Assembly: GCA_023957385.1 (NCBI GenBank)
Contig: JAMLGZ010000001.1
Coordinates: 2,280,923-2,344,922, forward strand
Direction of reading: 5' to 3'
Length of the DNA stretch: 64,000 bases
Source of the DNA: Brumimicrobium sp.
GTDB taxonomy: Bacteria > Bacteroidota > Bacteroidia > Flavobacteriales_D > Crocinitomicaceae
In this document: one piece after another, positions 36,801 through 49,855 of the stretch
Position numbering within the stretch: position 1 is the first letter of the stretch
Layout: each line of letters begins with the position of its first letter
Translations under genes and position numbers: made by a program
Notes under the pieces: model-generated
The model's input: the letters and a program-made list of their open reading frames with translations, nothing else
Told to the model about the DNA's origin: nothing
Databases searched by the model: none

Positions 36801-36940
36801 GCAACCCCATGATTTCTCCTCTAGCTGTAGTAATCATAGGGGGGTTAATTAGTTCTACTTTATTGTCAAGAATCGTGACTCCTGTTGTATATAAACTGAT
36901 ACCACCAAAGATTGAGAAAAAAACAGAGATATATGAATAA
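33872..36940 (+). CDS. RND family efflux permease (AcrB/HAE1-like)
   Basis: 1022 aa, full length with 12 transmembrane helices and two large periplasmic loops. TM4 carries the proton-relay pair in LGLVVDDSIVVVENIERW; helix 1 starts YQFTFIILLMIMILGG; GLVALAGIEVKNTILLVDF is the second-half equivalent. The divergent form of the N-terminal loop (PRAEDPDMVAPYFP) suggests a multidrug or metabolite exporter rather than a heavy-metal pump. Last gene of the operon; 12 bp after the adaptor. Confidence 0.95.
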   Translation: MNLIKYPIKNYQFTFIILLMIMILGGSLIFTMPRAEDPDMVAPYFPIVVIYPGASPKDMEQLVAKPLEARFGGLDNIKRLKVKIDNGLVLMVVEYEYSSNYDSKYQEVIRELGAAQQEDLPEGIYRAQVIEINPTNVSILQAALVSENASKNTMKKLSDELKAELGKVKAIKDVTIHGLTDPLIRVDVHPGRLAQLNIPIKQVMDAIGSEAMNIPGGSVHAGEKTFSVKTSGNFQSIDEIKKTIISSADGKNITLEDVADVYQDFAPETHITRLNGYKGIIITATQKKGINISDTQQEYQKVIEEFKAKLPANVDLVVNFEQADNVQGRLSSLGIDFLIAIGLVLITLLPLGYRASFVVMIAIPLSLAIGIIILNAAGLSLNQLSIVGFVVALGLVVDDSIVVVENIERWIREGYTKHEAAIKGTKQILYAVIGCTATLIVAFLPLMFLPEMAGQFIRSLPVAVIGSVVGSMFVALLVVPLLAKKILKHEKGEGGNFILKGLQKVIHLTYAVWLDKALKKPVMTVIIAAIIFGGALLMIPKLGFQLFPSSEKPMFMVEITPPPQSNIYHSDSISKIIEKDLSEVDEIKYYTTNVGKGNPRIYYNIDQASEKEDFAQIFVQLQDNVKASEKLKIMEELRLKWLNFMGARVEVRNFEQGVPILSPVEVRLFGDNIDTLQMLAERVEKLLENTEGTQDVNNRSRFTKMDLKVDVNRYKALAFGVPTALIDRTIRMAISGLDVASFSNPEAGGEDLPIRVSVPRGDYADLHILDNIFVDNVKGMSFPINQFVTLNLEASPASINRIDQQRVVYVNSFVQKNYSNSTVINDVEKQMQKMNMPHGYHFEMGGEVESKQESFGGFGTIVIITAFLFIAILVLEFKTLKSTLIVLSVIPLGIVGAVVALWITGHPLSFVSTIGLVALAGIEVKNTILLVDFTNQLREEGMDITEAAEKASEIRFLPIILTTLTAIGGLLPIAWSSNPMISPLAVVIIGGLISSTLLSRIVTPVVYKLIPPKIEKKTEIYE

Positions 36941-37112
36941 ATAGGCTATGTTCCTATTCACTTTCATACTTTAATAAGTATACAGAGTATCAGTAGCAGG
37001 AAATGAGTTATAATACTTGTCATGATTAATAGGGAGGTATTAAACCTAAATAAATATAACCTGTTGTGCATTTAGAATAAATATATCTTTGAATAAATTT
37101 TTGAGGGTATTA

Positions 37113-37150
37113 AACAAAAAAAATCCTCTTGAGTATTTCAAGAGGATTTT
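37113..37150 (-). terminator. rRNA operon terminator
   Basis: Perfect 12-bp stem AAATCCTCTTGA/TCAAGAGGATTT with a 5-base loop; the minus strand continues with eight Ts. It follows the 5S gene. Confidence 0.9.
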
Positions 37151-37157
37151 AAAAAAA

Positions 37158-37267
37158 GTGGCGTCAACTTACTCTCCCACCGGTGAGCCGGCAGTACCAT
37201 CAGCGCGGGCAGTCTTAACTTCTCTGTTCGGGATGGGAAGAGGTGGACCCTGCCGCAATAGACACCG
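37158..37267 (-). rRNA. rrf: 5S ribosomal RNA
   Basis: About 110 nt; the minus strand contains the conserved CCATCCCGAACAGAGAAGTT and GGTGGGAGAGTA. It is the last gene of the rRNA operon; ends are estimated from the terminal stem. Confidence 0.92.
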
Positions 37268-37341
37268 AAAATCATAAATGTTTTTTGGTCTATGCAAAAT
37301 ATTGGAATATTGGGCGATTGAAGTAGTAACAACAGAATACT

Positions 37342-40212
<2,871 letters not shown>

Positions 40213-40310
40213 TTTCTTACTCTTTATTACTACTTCAATCAATTTCCAATATTTCAAAGAACATTATTGCTAAGAATAGATATTCAATCTATCCCCCTTT
40301 CTTTTTTTTT

Positions 40311-40354
40311 GTGGAGAATATCGGTCCCGATTGCTATCGGGACGAACCGATGAC
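40311..40354 (-). pseudogene. tRNA-Ala 3' fragment with hairpin insert
   Basis: GTGGAGAATATCGG (40311-40324) and CGAACCGATGAC (40343-40354) repeat the 3' arm of the intact tRNA-Ala at 40384. Between them the 3-nt AGT of the T-loop is replaced by TCCCGATTGCTATCGGGA, an 18-nt hairpin. The rest of a tRNA is absent. Confidence 0.75.
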
Positions 40355-40384
40355 GTTTCATCTGTTCTCCTTTCAATTTTTTTG

Positions 40385-40463
<79 letters not shown>

Positions 40464-40465
40464 TG

Positions 40466-40539
40466 TAGTCCCGAGCAGATTTGAACTGCTGACCCCTACA
40501 TTATCAGTGTAGTGCTCTAACCAACTGAGCTACGGGACT
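40466..40539 (-). tRNA. tRNA-Ile (GAT)
   Basis: 74 nt. Acceptor AGTCCCG/CGGGACT, anticodon loop CTGATAA with GAT, T-arm GCAGTTCAAATCTGC. It precedes tRNA-Ala in the rRNA spacer. Confidence 0.95.
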
Positions 40540-40652
40540 ATTTGTCTTTCATCCCTCCTCTCTCTCTGCTTAGTCTCCCTCTCAATTGGGAGAGATTAAT
40601 AATGTTTTAAATTAAGAAAATAGAAACAGCCTTAAACAAAATCGGAGCACTC

Positions 40653-42183
<1,531 letters not shown>

Positions 42184-42350
42184 TAAAGACGTTGAATTGT
42201 TTATGTGACTCTTCTTTTATTTACGCTGTTTCCTTATTTTCTCAATCTTTCAAAGAACTTCTTATGCTATATAAATCGATACCATCGCTTTATATCCTAT
42301 CCCTTCCAAATTACCCCCTCTTTTTATTCGCCGTTGCGTTTTCGGGAGGG

Positions 42351-42379
42351 CAAAGATAATCATTATTTTTACTTTCCAA
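42351..42379 (-). promoter_or_regulatory. rRNA operon promoter P1
   Basis: Minus strand TTG (42377-42379), 18-bp spacer, TATCTTTG (42351-42358), followed by CCCTCCC. It would start transcription about 155 bp before 16S. The gene-free stretch 42184-42700 holds this and P2; I see no gene in it. Confidence 0.75.
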
Positions 42380-42449
42380 ATGTTTTTTCATTTATTTTTA
42401 AAATATTTTCTGAACTATTCTAAAGTAAATACCGCTCGTTTGCGGCGGG

Positions 42450-42457
42450 CAAAGGTA
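42450..42457 (-). promoter_or_regulatory. rRNA operon promoter P2 (-7 element)
   Basis: Minus strand TACCTTTG followed by CCCGCCGC, about 100 bp upstream of P1 and similar to it (TTTGCCCnCC). No clear TTG at -33. Confidence 0.55.
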
Positions 42458-42700
42458 ATATATTTATTTTCGTATTACATTACTTTTTTGAAATTATTTT
42501 TGAAAATTCTTCAAAACAGATGTTTTCTTGTATCAATCTTATTAATTCATAGACGAATTTTACAGGATTAGTTAATGGAATAAATGACTCTTCTATAATA
42601 TAACGACAATACATATAATATACATCTGCTAAAAATTTAACAAATATTTTTAGTATCTTTAAAAGATATCTCATATTTTAGCGAATTAAACAAATATCTT

Positions 42701-43588
42701 ATGAAAAAAATATACTATACAATCTTAAGCGTTCTACTAATAAATGGAGCTGCTGCTCAAATGAATAATTCAAGTTTTGAAAATTGGACGGGAAATAATC
42801 CAAACGGATGGAGTACAAACAATAACTCAGTAAATGTGGCTACGGTAAAAGATGACGGAGGAAACGCTGTTGTTCCTGTTGCTAAAGTTTCTTCTGGAGC
42901 TATACATGGTTCAAGTTATGCTAAATTAACTACACATAATATTACAAATTCAACTATTCCTGCTGTTGTAAATGGTGATCATGGCGCAACATTAGAACAA
43001 AATTTCCCTACTACCACCCAATATGATAGCGTTGTATATTATGTGAAGTATAACATCAAAACAGGTGATCAGGCTGTTGTTAGTTTAACTTCTATGCCTT
43101 CTTCAGGATATACTCCTTCTGCAAGTGCTTATAAATATTATAGTGGAACACAGGGTTCATGGAAAAAGGAAGTTGTTCCTTTAACCTATACAGGAGCTTC
43201 TGCTTCGTTTACTTTCTTATCAGCAAGTAGTGAAAAAGAAATTAATCCTATAACCGGGAGTGATATTAAACTTGGTTCATCTATATCTATAGACAATATT
43301 CAGTTCTATAAAAATGGGGCGACGGCTTCTTTAGATCAAATCATTGCAAAAAATCTTAAAGTTTATCCAAATCCAGCAAAGAATACGATACATTTTGATG
43401 TTAGCTTTTTAGAGAATGGTTCAATCAGTATTTGTTCTATACTTGGACAAGAAATTATTTCATCTCCTATTTCCAATGGCTTAAATACAGTTTACCTTGA
43501 TAAATTAACAAATGGAGTATATATTTATATCTTGAAGAATAACAATGGAGAAACTATAAAAACAGATAAATTCATTGTTAATAAATGA
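42701..43588 (+). CDS. Secreted protein with T9SS type A sorting domain
   Basis: 295 aa. Signal peptide 1-19 ending AAAQ, then a PSFENW-type carbohydrate-binding-like module (NNSSFENWTGNNPNGW, jelly-roll pattern; ISIDNIQFYK closing strand near 205). C-terminal type A signal: LKVYPNPAKNTIHFD, LTNGVYIYILKN, TDKFIVNK. It is exported to the surface or medium by type IX secretion. The binding role is inferred from the module. Confidence 0.88.
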   Translation: MKKIYYTILSVLLINGAAAQMNNSSFENWTGNNPNGWSTNNNSVNVATVKDDGGNAVVPVAKVSSGAIHGSSYAKLTTHNITNSTIPAVVNGDHGATLEQNFPTTTQYDSVVYYVKYNIKTGDQAVVSLTSMPSSGYTPSASAYKYYSGTQGSWKKEVVPLTYTGASASFTFLSASSEKEINPITGSDIKLGSSISIDNIQFYKNGATASLDQIIAKNLKVYPNPAKNTIHFDVSFLENGSISICSILGQEIISSPISNGLNTVYLDKLTNGVYIYILKNNNGETIKTDKFIVNK

Positions 43589-43654
43589 ATGACTCACAAT
43601 TTCATTTATCCATACTTTAATTATATAATACCATATTGATATATCTTATTTAAT

Positions 43655-45127
43655 ATGATAAGAAAATTTATTTATCTTGAATGGAAGCAGTTTTTCCGTT
43701 CTGCTAATTTTAGTCAGAGTCTAGCTGTTAAGATATTCACCATTATCGGGGTGCTCTATTTCTCCGCTTTATTTACACTAATGGGAATATCTACCTTTTT
43801 TATCATTCAAGAGGAATTACCCAATGAAGATCCTTTTATCTTAGTAAATAACTATTTGATCTATTGGTTTCTCATTGATCTAACATATCGTTTCTTCTTT
43901 CAAAAGATGCCTACGGTTCGTATAATACCATTAATGACGCTACCTATTTCAAAAAAGAAGATAATACATTACTTACTTGGGAAAACAATTTTCTCTGTAT
44001 TCAATATTCTACCTGTAATGTTTTTTCTACCTTTTATTGTTGTTCTAATCATTATGGATTATCCAGCCATTCACGTTATTCCTTGGTTTTTTGCCATCAT
44101 GATTATGGAGGCATGTATTAATTTTATTAATTTCTTAATTGATAAATCCACTGTTTGGTTTGCTTCTTTTATAGTGGTATTAGCATTACTGATAGGTTTT
44201 CAGAAGTTTGAAATTATAGATTTTACAGAATATTTTGGAACTATTTTTTATACAATCTACCTATATCCCTATCTCTTGATATTGATGCTGGGGTTATTAT
44301 ATTTTATTTACCATTTGAATTATACATTCATTCGAAGAGATTTTTATATCGATACGCGTCTATCTCATAAGAAAAAAGCTATTAGCACACACACTCTAAG
44401 TTGGTTAGACAGATTTGGAACCATGTCTATCTTCTTAAAGAATGATATTCGTTTAATCTGGAGAAATAAAAGGCCTCAACAGGTATTACTTATTGCCGTG
44501 TTTATGCTTTTTTATGGGCTTATTTTCTTTACGAACGAAACTTATGATGACTCCACTTTAATGAAAGTATTTGTTGCACTCATAACAACAGGTGGCTTCT
44601 TGTTTTCATTTGGGCAATATGTTCCTTCTTGGGATAGTGAATATTATAAATTATTAATGAGTCAGAATATTCTTTATCGAAAATACATTGAATCTAAATG
44701 GTGGTTAATGATTGTTTCTGTGATTTTATCGCTTATCTTGACTACTCCATATATTTATTTCGGATGGGATATATATTACCTATTTATAGCTTGCGCATTC
44801 TTCAATATGGGAGTTAACTCCTACATAACCATTTTAGGAGGAGTATATAATAGAATTCCAGTAAAACTCAACGTGAAAGCCAAAGCATTTGAGAACATGA
44901 AAGGATTTAGTTTTATCCAATTGTTTATAGGTTTACCTAAACTCATTGCTCCATTAATTATCTTTTATCCGTTTTACATTTTTGTAAGTTTTAATGCAGG
45001 TATATTTGCATTAATAGTAGTAGGAATTATTGGACTCTTGCTAAAAAATATATTGCTAGATCAAATAGTAAAGATTTATCAGGAAGAAAAATACGATACT
45101 ATCCAAGCTTATAGTGAAAATTCATAA
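43655..45127 (+). CDS. ABC transporter membrane protein (DUF5687)
   Basis: 490 aa, about 11 hydrophobic helices. The start MIRKFIYLEWKQFFRS, with the PLMTLPISKKKIIHYLLGK stretch near residue 110 and RNKRPQQVLL near 275, fits the DUF5687 permease family of Bacteroidota. It is paired with an ATP-binding protein 10 bp downstream, so together they form an exporter of unknown substrate. Confidence 0.85.
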   Translation: MIRKFIYLEWKQFFRSANFSQSLAVKIFTIIGVLYFSALFTLMGISTFFIIQEELPNEDPFILVNNYLIYWFLIDLTYRFFFQKMPTVRIIPLMTLPISKKKIIHYLLGKTIFSVFNILPVMFFLPFIVVLIIMDYPAIHVIPWFFAIMIMEACINFINFLIDKSTVWFASFIVVLALLIGFQKFEIIDFTEYFGTIFYTIYLYPYLLILMLGLLYFIYHLNYTFIRRDFYIDTRLSHKKKAISTHTLSWLDRFGTMSIFLKNDIRLIWRNKRPQQVLLIAVFMLFYGLIFFTNETYDDSTLMKVFVALITTGGFLFSFGQYVPSWDSEYYKLLMSQNILYRKYIESKWWLMIVSVILSLILTTPYIYFGWDIYYLFIACAFFNMGVNSYITILGGVYNRIPVKLNVKAKAFENMKGFSFIQLFIGLPKLIAPLIIFYPFYIFVSFNAGIFALIVVGIIGLLLKNILLDQIVKIYQEEKYDTIQAYSENS

Positions 45128-45137
45128 AAAATCATGT

Positions 45138-45833
45138 ATGATACAAGTTCAAAATCTTACAAAAGTTTATAACGAAACTACTGTTTTAAATATCGAAGAA
45201 CTATCCATTTCAAAAGGTCAAAGTTTTGGATTAGTTGGAAATAATGGTGCTGGAAAAACTACTTTATTTAGTTTATTGCTAGACTTAATTGAGGCAACAA
45301 CTGGACAGATCCAAATAGATAATCATATTGTTAGCGAGAATGAATCATGGAAGCCAGTAACATCTTCTTTTATTGACGAGAGTTTTTTAATTGGATATTT
45401 AACCCCTGAAGAATACTTCTATTTCATTGGTGACTTGCGGGGACAACAAAAGGCAGAAGTTGATGCATTTGTGGCTCAATTCGAAGACTTCTTTCATGGA
45501 GAGATTTTAAATCAAAAAAAATACTTGCGTGATTTATCCAAAGGGAACCAGAAAAAGGCTGGAATCATAGGTGCATTAATAGGAAACCCAGAACTTATTA
45601 TTTTAGATGAGCCTTTTGCAAATTTGGATCCTACAACACAAATAAGACTTAAAAAATTACTAAAACAATTAGCCGAAGAACAAAAAGTGACTATTCTGAT
45701 TTCAAGCCACGATTTAAACCATGTAACAGAAGTATGTGGTCGAATCGTAGTGCTAGAGAAAGGCGTACTCGTTAAGGATATTCAAACCAACGAAAGCACC
45801 TTAAAAGAATTAGAAGCATATTTTGCTGGATAA
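45138..45833 (+). CDS. ABC transporter ATP-binding protein
   Basis: 231 aa from the ATG at 45138 (MIQVQNLTKVYNET); an in-frame GTG at 45114 overlaps the permease gene and is rejected. Walker A GNNGAGKTTL, signature LSKGNQKKAG (degenerate: the usual LSGGQ is changed to DLSKGNQ), Walker B LIILDEPFANLDP, H-loop ISSHDLNHV. It energises the DUF5687 permease. The LSKGN form of the signature is common in this ABC-2-type subfamily. Confidence 0.93.
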   Translation: MIQVQNLTKVYNETTVLNIEELSISKGQSFGLVGNNGAGKTTLFSLLLDLIEATTGQIQIDNHIVSENESWKPVTSSFIDESFLIGYLTPEEYFYFIGDLRGQQKAEVDAFVAQFEDFFHGEILNQKKYLRDLSKGNQKKAGIIGALIGNPELIILDEPFANLDPTTQIRLKKLLKQLAEEQKVTILISSHDLNHVTEVCGRIVVLEKGVLVKDIQTNESTLKELEAYFAG

Positions 45834-45867
45834 AAAAATAGTCCTTCTAATTAATCAAACAAATTTC

Positions 45868-45875
45868 TATCTTTG
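45868..45875 (+). promoter_or_regulatory. -7 element TATCTTTG
   Basis: Matches TAnnTTTG, 35 bp before the ATG at 45911; no -33 TTG in range. Confidence 0.5.
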
Positions 45876-45910
45876 TTCTCTTGTATTTTCATTCGTGAAT
45901 TGCTAATACC

Positions 45911-47155
45911 ATGACAGAAATTAAAGCATTTAAGGCTATACGTCCAACTCGTGACAAAGCACATTTGGTAGCTTCCAGAGCAGTTGCTACCTACAAACAA
46001 TCTGTTTTAGATGCAAAATTAGAATCTAACCCATATACGTTCATTCATATTATCCATCCAGAATATTTTGAAGACGACAATAATCGTACTGCTCCTAACA
46101 CAAGAGAGCGATTTCTAAAGGTTCGAGCTAAATACGACGAATTTAAAGAAAAAGGATATTTATTTCAAGATAAACAAGATGCATTATATATCTATCGTCA
46201 ATCCTCTTCCCTACACTCCTATTTAGGTATAATTGGTGGCGCTAGCGTTCAGGAGTATAAAGAAAATAAGATAAAAAAACACGAAGCAACTTTAACTTCT
46301 CGTGAAAATATGTTTACTAATTATTTAAATATAGTTGGATTTAATGCAGAACCTGTATTGCTTTGTCATCAAAAGAGTGAAGAATTAGATGCCATCTTAT
46401 CAAAAATAATACAGACACGACCAGAATATGAATTTGCTACAACAGACGAAATGACTCATGAATTATGGGTTGCAACTCCAGAGGAAGTAAAAACTATTCA
46501 AACAGCTTTTGGCCATATTCCTGCTTGTTATATTGCAGATGGGCATCATCGATCCGCATCTTCAGTGCGTTTACATGATTTAAAACAACAAGAAGGGAAT
46601 TATGATACGCAAAAAAATTACAACTTTTTCCTGAGCTTTTTTATTGATTATGAACGCTTAAACATATTGCCTTTTCACCGCGTTTGTAAATCTTTGAATG
46701 GCTTATCACACAACGAATTAATTGCACAGATTTCTACTCATTTTGAAGTATTCCCCTTGAAAAAAGAAGCTTACCCTCAACAACTACATGATTTCCACAT
46801 GTATGTAGATTCAAAATGGTATCTATTACGTTTAAAAGATGATGTCAACATTTCTCAAAATGCTGTAAGTTCGATAGATGCTGAAATTTTGACAAAATAC
46901 ATTCTCTCACCTGTATTAGGCATTCATGATTTAACCACAGATGAAAACATTTCCTTTATTGGAGGAGAAAACAAATTACCTGCCGTAAAACATTCTATAG
47001 ATGCAGGTGTTAATAAAATAGGATTTGTGTTATATCCTGTAACAACCAAGCAATTAATTGCTGTTTCCGATGAAGGAGCAACCATGCCTCCCAAATCGAC
47101 TTGGATAGAACCCAAAATGCGTAGTGGATTAACAATTTACAATATTGAAGAATGA
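45911..47155 (+). CDS. DUF1015 protein (SerK-like kinase family)
   Basis: 414 aa, full length for DUF1015. Motifs: IRPTRDKAHLVASRAVATY, NTRERFLKVRAKYDEF, IYRQSSSLHSYLGIIGG, YIADGHHRSASSVRL (the most conserved block), and SFIGGENKLPAV. An archaeal DUF1015 relative is an ADP-dependent free serine kinase; whether that applies to bacterial members is not shown here. Its stop overlaps the next gene by 4 bp (ATGA), so it is coupled with the PLP-homeostasis protein YggS, which fits an amino-acid role. Confidence 0.9.
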   Translation: MTEIKAFKAIRPTRDKAHLVASRAVATYKQSVLDAKLESNPYTFIHIIHPEYFEDDNNRTAPNTRERFLKVRAKYDEFKEKGYLFQDKQDALYIYRQSSSLHSYLGIIGGASVQEYKENKIKKHEATLTSRENMFTNYLNIVGFNAEPVLLCHQKSEELDAILSKIIQTRPEYEFATTDEMTHELWVATPEEVKTIQTAFGHIPACYIADGHHRSASSVRLHDLKQQEGNYDTQKNYNFFLSFFIDYERLNILPFHRVCKSLNGLSHNELIAQISTHFEVFPLKKEAYPQQLHDFHMYVDSKWYLLRLKDDVNISQNAVSSIDAEILTKYILSPVLGIHDLTTDENISFIGGENKLPAVKHSIDAGVNKIGFVLYPVTTKQLIAVSDEGATMPPKSTWIEPKMRSGLTIYNIEE

Positions 47156-47814
47156 TTCAGGAGAATTTAGCAAAAATCAAAGCTACCTTACCTAAAGGTG
47201 TCGAACTTGTTGCTGTTTCTAAAACAAAACCTAATGAAATGATTTTAGAAGCATATCATGCAGGGCAACGTATCTTTGGAGAAAATAGGGTGCAGGAATT
47301 AGTTCCAAAATACGAAGAACTCCCAAAAGATATTCAGTGGCACATGATTGGGCACTTACAAACTAACAAAGTCAAATTCATTGTTCCTTTTGTATCGCTT
47401 ATTCACGGAGTTCACAAATGGGAATTACTTAAAGAAATTAATAAAGAAGCGGCAAAAATCAATCGTGTAGTTGAAGTTTTAATTCAATTTCATATTGCTG
47501 AGGAAGAAACTAAATTTGGTTTTGACTTTGAAGAAGCAAAGGAAATGCTAGAAAGCGAGGAATTTCACGATTTACAACATATCCAAATTCGAGGTGTAAT
47601 GGGAATGGCTACATTTACAGAGGATATTGATAAGGTAAGAGATGAATTCCGAACTTTACATAATTATTTTCAAGTTTTTAAAAGTCATTTCTTCAAGTTT
47701 AATGACCAATTCAATATTATTTCCATGGGAATGAGCGGTGATTATCAAATTGCTATTGAAGAGGGGAGCAATATGGTTAGAGTAGGAAGCGCTATTTTTG
47801 GCACAAGAGGATAG
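47152..47814 (+). CDS. yggS: YggS/PLPBP pyridoxal phosphate homeostasis protein
   Basis: 220 aa. The PLP-binding Lys24 is in ELVAVSKTKPNEMI; other conserved blocks are FGENRVQELVPKYEEL, WHMIGHLQTNKVK, RGVMGMATFTED, SMGMSGDYQIAIEEGSNMVRVGSAIFG (given in part: MGMSGDY and VRVGSAIFG). It binds PLP and controls its supply; no enzyme activity is known. Coupled to DUF1015 by a 4-bp overlap. Confidence 0.95.
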   Translation: MIQENLAKIKATLPKGVELVAVSKTKPNEMILEAYHAGQRIFGENRVQELVPKYEELPKDIQWHMIGHLQTNKVKFIVPFVSLIHGVHKWELLKEINKEAAKINRVVEVLIQFHIAEEETKFGFDFEEAKEMLESEEFHDLQHIQIRGVMGMATFTEDIDKVRDEFRTLHNYFQVFKSHFFKFNDQFNIISMGMSGDYQIAIEEGSNMVRVGSAIFGTRG

Positions 47815-47819
47815 TGTTA

Positions 47820-48596
47820 TTATTTACACTTGTATTCCTCGTTTGATGGATAGGTCTTTAGATGGAATTCACCATTATCTAATACTCCGTATGTATAGTA
47901 TCTCAACCAATCTCCCAAATTATAATAGCGACTACTATCAGACAAAGCAATATTAATTGGTAAATGGCGATGACCAAATACAAAGTAATCAAAATGCTCT
48001 TTTTGCAAGATTTCTTTAGAATAAATAGCTAGCCATTCATTCTCATCTCCCAAATATTTTTCATCTATCGTACCTGTAGCCGCTCTGCTTGATCGCGAAA
48101 AATAATTGGCTATTCCAATACCAAAGTTAGGATGTAAGCGCGCAAAACACCACTGAAAAAATCGATTTGCAAAAATTTTCTTAATCATTTTATAACCCTT
48201 GTCGCCTGGTCCTAATCCATCTCCGTGACCAATATAAAGTTTCTTTCCTTGGGCTTCAAAAGTTATAGGTTCACGATGCATAGTAATCCCTAATTCTTTC
48301 TCATGATATCCAAACATCCACATATCGTGATTACCCGTAAAGAAATGAATTTGAATCCCTTTATCTGTAAGTTCAGCTATTTTCCCTTGTAAGCGTACGA
48401 ATCCTTTGGGAATAGCATGTTTGTATTCGAACCAAAAATCAAAAATATCGCCTATCAAGAAGATAGTCTCAGCATCTTTACTTACCTCATTGAGCCATTG
48501 TACTAATAGATCTTCCCTTTTTCGACTTTCTTCGTACGAAGGAACTCCTAAGTGGAAATCAGATGCAAAATATATTTTCTTCGAGTTAGATTCCAA
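47820..48596 (-). CDS. lpxH: UDP-2,3-diacylglucosamine diphosphatase (LpxH-like)
   Basis: 258 aa calcineurin-like phosphoesterase. Metal-site motifs: SDFHLG (Asp13, His15), GDIFDFW, GNHDMW, GHGDG and GHRH. The spacing and the helical cap segment (FFQWCFARLHPNFGIGIANY) match LpxH rather than generic phosphatases. It removes UMP from UDP-diacylglucosamine in lipid A synthesis. Encoded near lpxK on the same strand. It converges with yggS, separated by 5 bp. Confidence 0.88.
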   Translation of the reverse strand: MESNSKKIYFASDFHLGVPSYEESRKREDLLVQWLNEVSKDAETIFLIGDIFDFWFEYKHAIPKGFVRLQGKIAELTDKGIQIHFFTGNHDMWMFGYHEKELGITMHREPITFEAQGKKLYIGHGDGLGPGDKGYKMIKKIFANRFFQWCFARLHPNFGIGIANYFSRSSRAATGTIDEKYLGDENEWLAIYSKEILQKEHFDYFVFGHRHLPINIALSDSSRYYNLGDWLRYYTYGVLDNGEFHLKTYPSNEEYKCK

Positions 48597-48607
48597 TTTT
48601 ATTTTTC

Positions 48608-49720
48608 CTATTTAAAAATTTCTTTCAATGTATTTTCTAAATCCTCTCCCCTCAAATCTGTCGCTATGATAATTCCATTTTTATCAATTAAGAAAGAAGC
48701 TGGGATGCCTTCTACTTGATAATCTTTTGCTGCTTGAGACTGCCAATATTGTAAATCAGACACGTGAGTTTTCCAAGTTAAACCATCTTTCTTAATCGCT
48801 TTTACCCAATCTTCTTTATTTTTATCCAAAGATACAGAAAAAACAATAAAACCTTTCTTTTTATATTTCTCGTAAGCCGCTACAACATTCGGATTCTCGT
48901 GGCGACAAGGTCCACACCAAGAAGCCCAGAAATCCAATAAAACAACTTGCCCTCTATAATCTGATAATTTTAAAATTTTCCCGTCAGGATTTGGAAGTTC
49001 AATTTCTATAGCTTCATCTCCTATTTTAGGTACTGAATTTAGTTTATTGAAAGCATTCTCAATAAATTGATTATATGATTCAACAATACGTTGGATAGTT
49101 GGACTCTCATTAAAACAAGAATCTAATTCCAAGATAACACGTTGTAAAACATCCCATTCTTCATCTGAATCTATAGATGCAAAAGTTCCTATTAAAGCAG
49201 GTGTAAACTTATTATCTTCAAGAAATTGATCTCTTTTAGTGATAAATTCTCCGTATATCTCATTAAAATAAGCCACAATTTCATCTTGGTTTTCTGGGTG
49301 AAGCTGCAATTCTTTACCCAATGAATCCACCTGACTATCTAAGGCATTACTCAATCTTTGAAAGTCTAATATTTTCATGGAATTATCTGAACCATGTATT
49401 ACAGCCGTATTTATCAAATCATTAGCATCACCAAAAATCTCAATCGTTTGAGAGCCTTCAACTACAACATCTAAAGAGATAGAATCATTTAAAAAGAAAA
49501 CATAATAATCTTTATAAACTAGGGAAATATCTTGGGCAAACTCTCCTTGGGAATTTATTTTTATATTCTCAATTATTGGTTTCAGTTCTCCATCAGTTCG
49601 TTGCCACAATTCTATATTTCCATCTTTGGCATTAGTTAATTTTCCTTTTAAGGTAAGTTCAATTTGGGCATTCACAGTAAATGTACATAGTAAAAGGAGG
49701 AAGGTTATTGACTTTTTCAT
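48608..49720 (-). CDS. TlpA-like thiol-disulfide oxidoreductase with DUF4369, copy 1
   Basis: 370 aa, signal peptide ending VNAQ. A DUF4369-type N-terminal domain (LTLKGKLTNAKDGNIELW) and a helical middle region lead to a thioredoxin domain with the redox site FWASWCGPCRHENP and the cis-Pro loop VEGIPASFLIDKNG. A periplasmic oxidoreductase; partner proteins unknown. One of three tandem paralogues, separated from copy 2 by 135 bp. Confidence 0.9.
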   Translation of the reverse strand: MKKSITFLLLLCTFTVNAQIELTLKGKLTNAKDGNIELWQRTDGELKPIIENIKINSQGEFAQDISLVYKDYYVFFLNDSISLDVVVEGSQTIEIFGDANDLINTAVIHGSDNSMKILDFQRLSNALDSQVDSLGKELQLHPENQDEIVAYFNEIYGEFITKRDQFLEDNKFTPALIGTFASIDSDEEWDVLQRVILELDSCFNESPTIQRIVESYNQFIENAFNKLNSVPKIGDEAIEIELPNPDGKILKLSDYRGQVVLLDFWASWCGPCRHENPNVVAAYEKYKKKGFIVFSVSLDKNKEDWVKAIKKDGLTWKTHVSDLQYWQSQAAKDYQVEGIPASFLIDKNGIIIATDLRGEDLENTLKEIFK

Positions 49721-49855
49721 AACATATATTTTAGGATTTATAACAGCATTACGTTATCTTCTTATAACTCTTTTTATTAGACAAAAAATAAGCCAATAAT
49801 TTCTAGATGGCTAAAAATACTATTTTCTATAGAAAAAAGAAGGAAAAGAAAAATA

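Noticed and set aside
37084..37091. Plus-strand TATCTTTG just before the rRNA terminator
   Set aside because: It points into the terminator and 5S antisense and has no gene downstream; likely chance.
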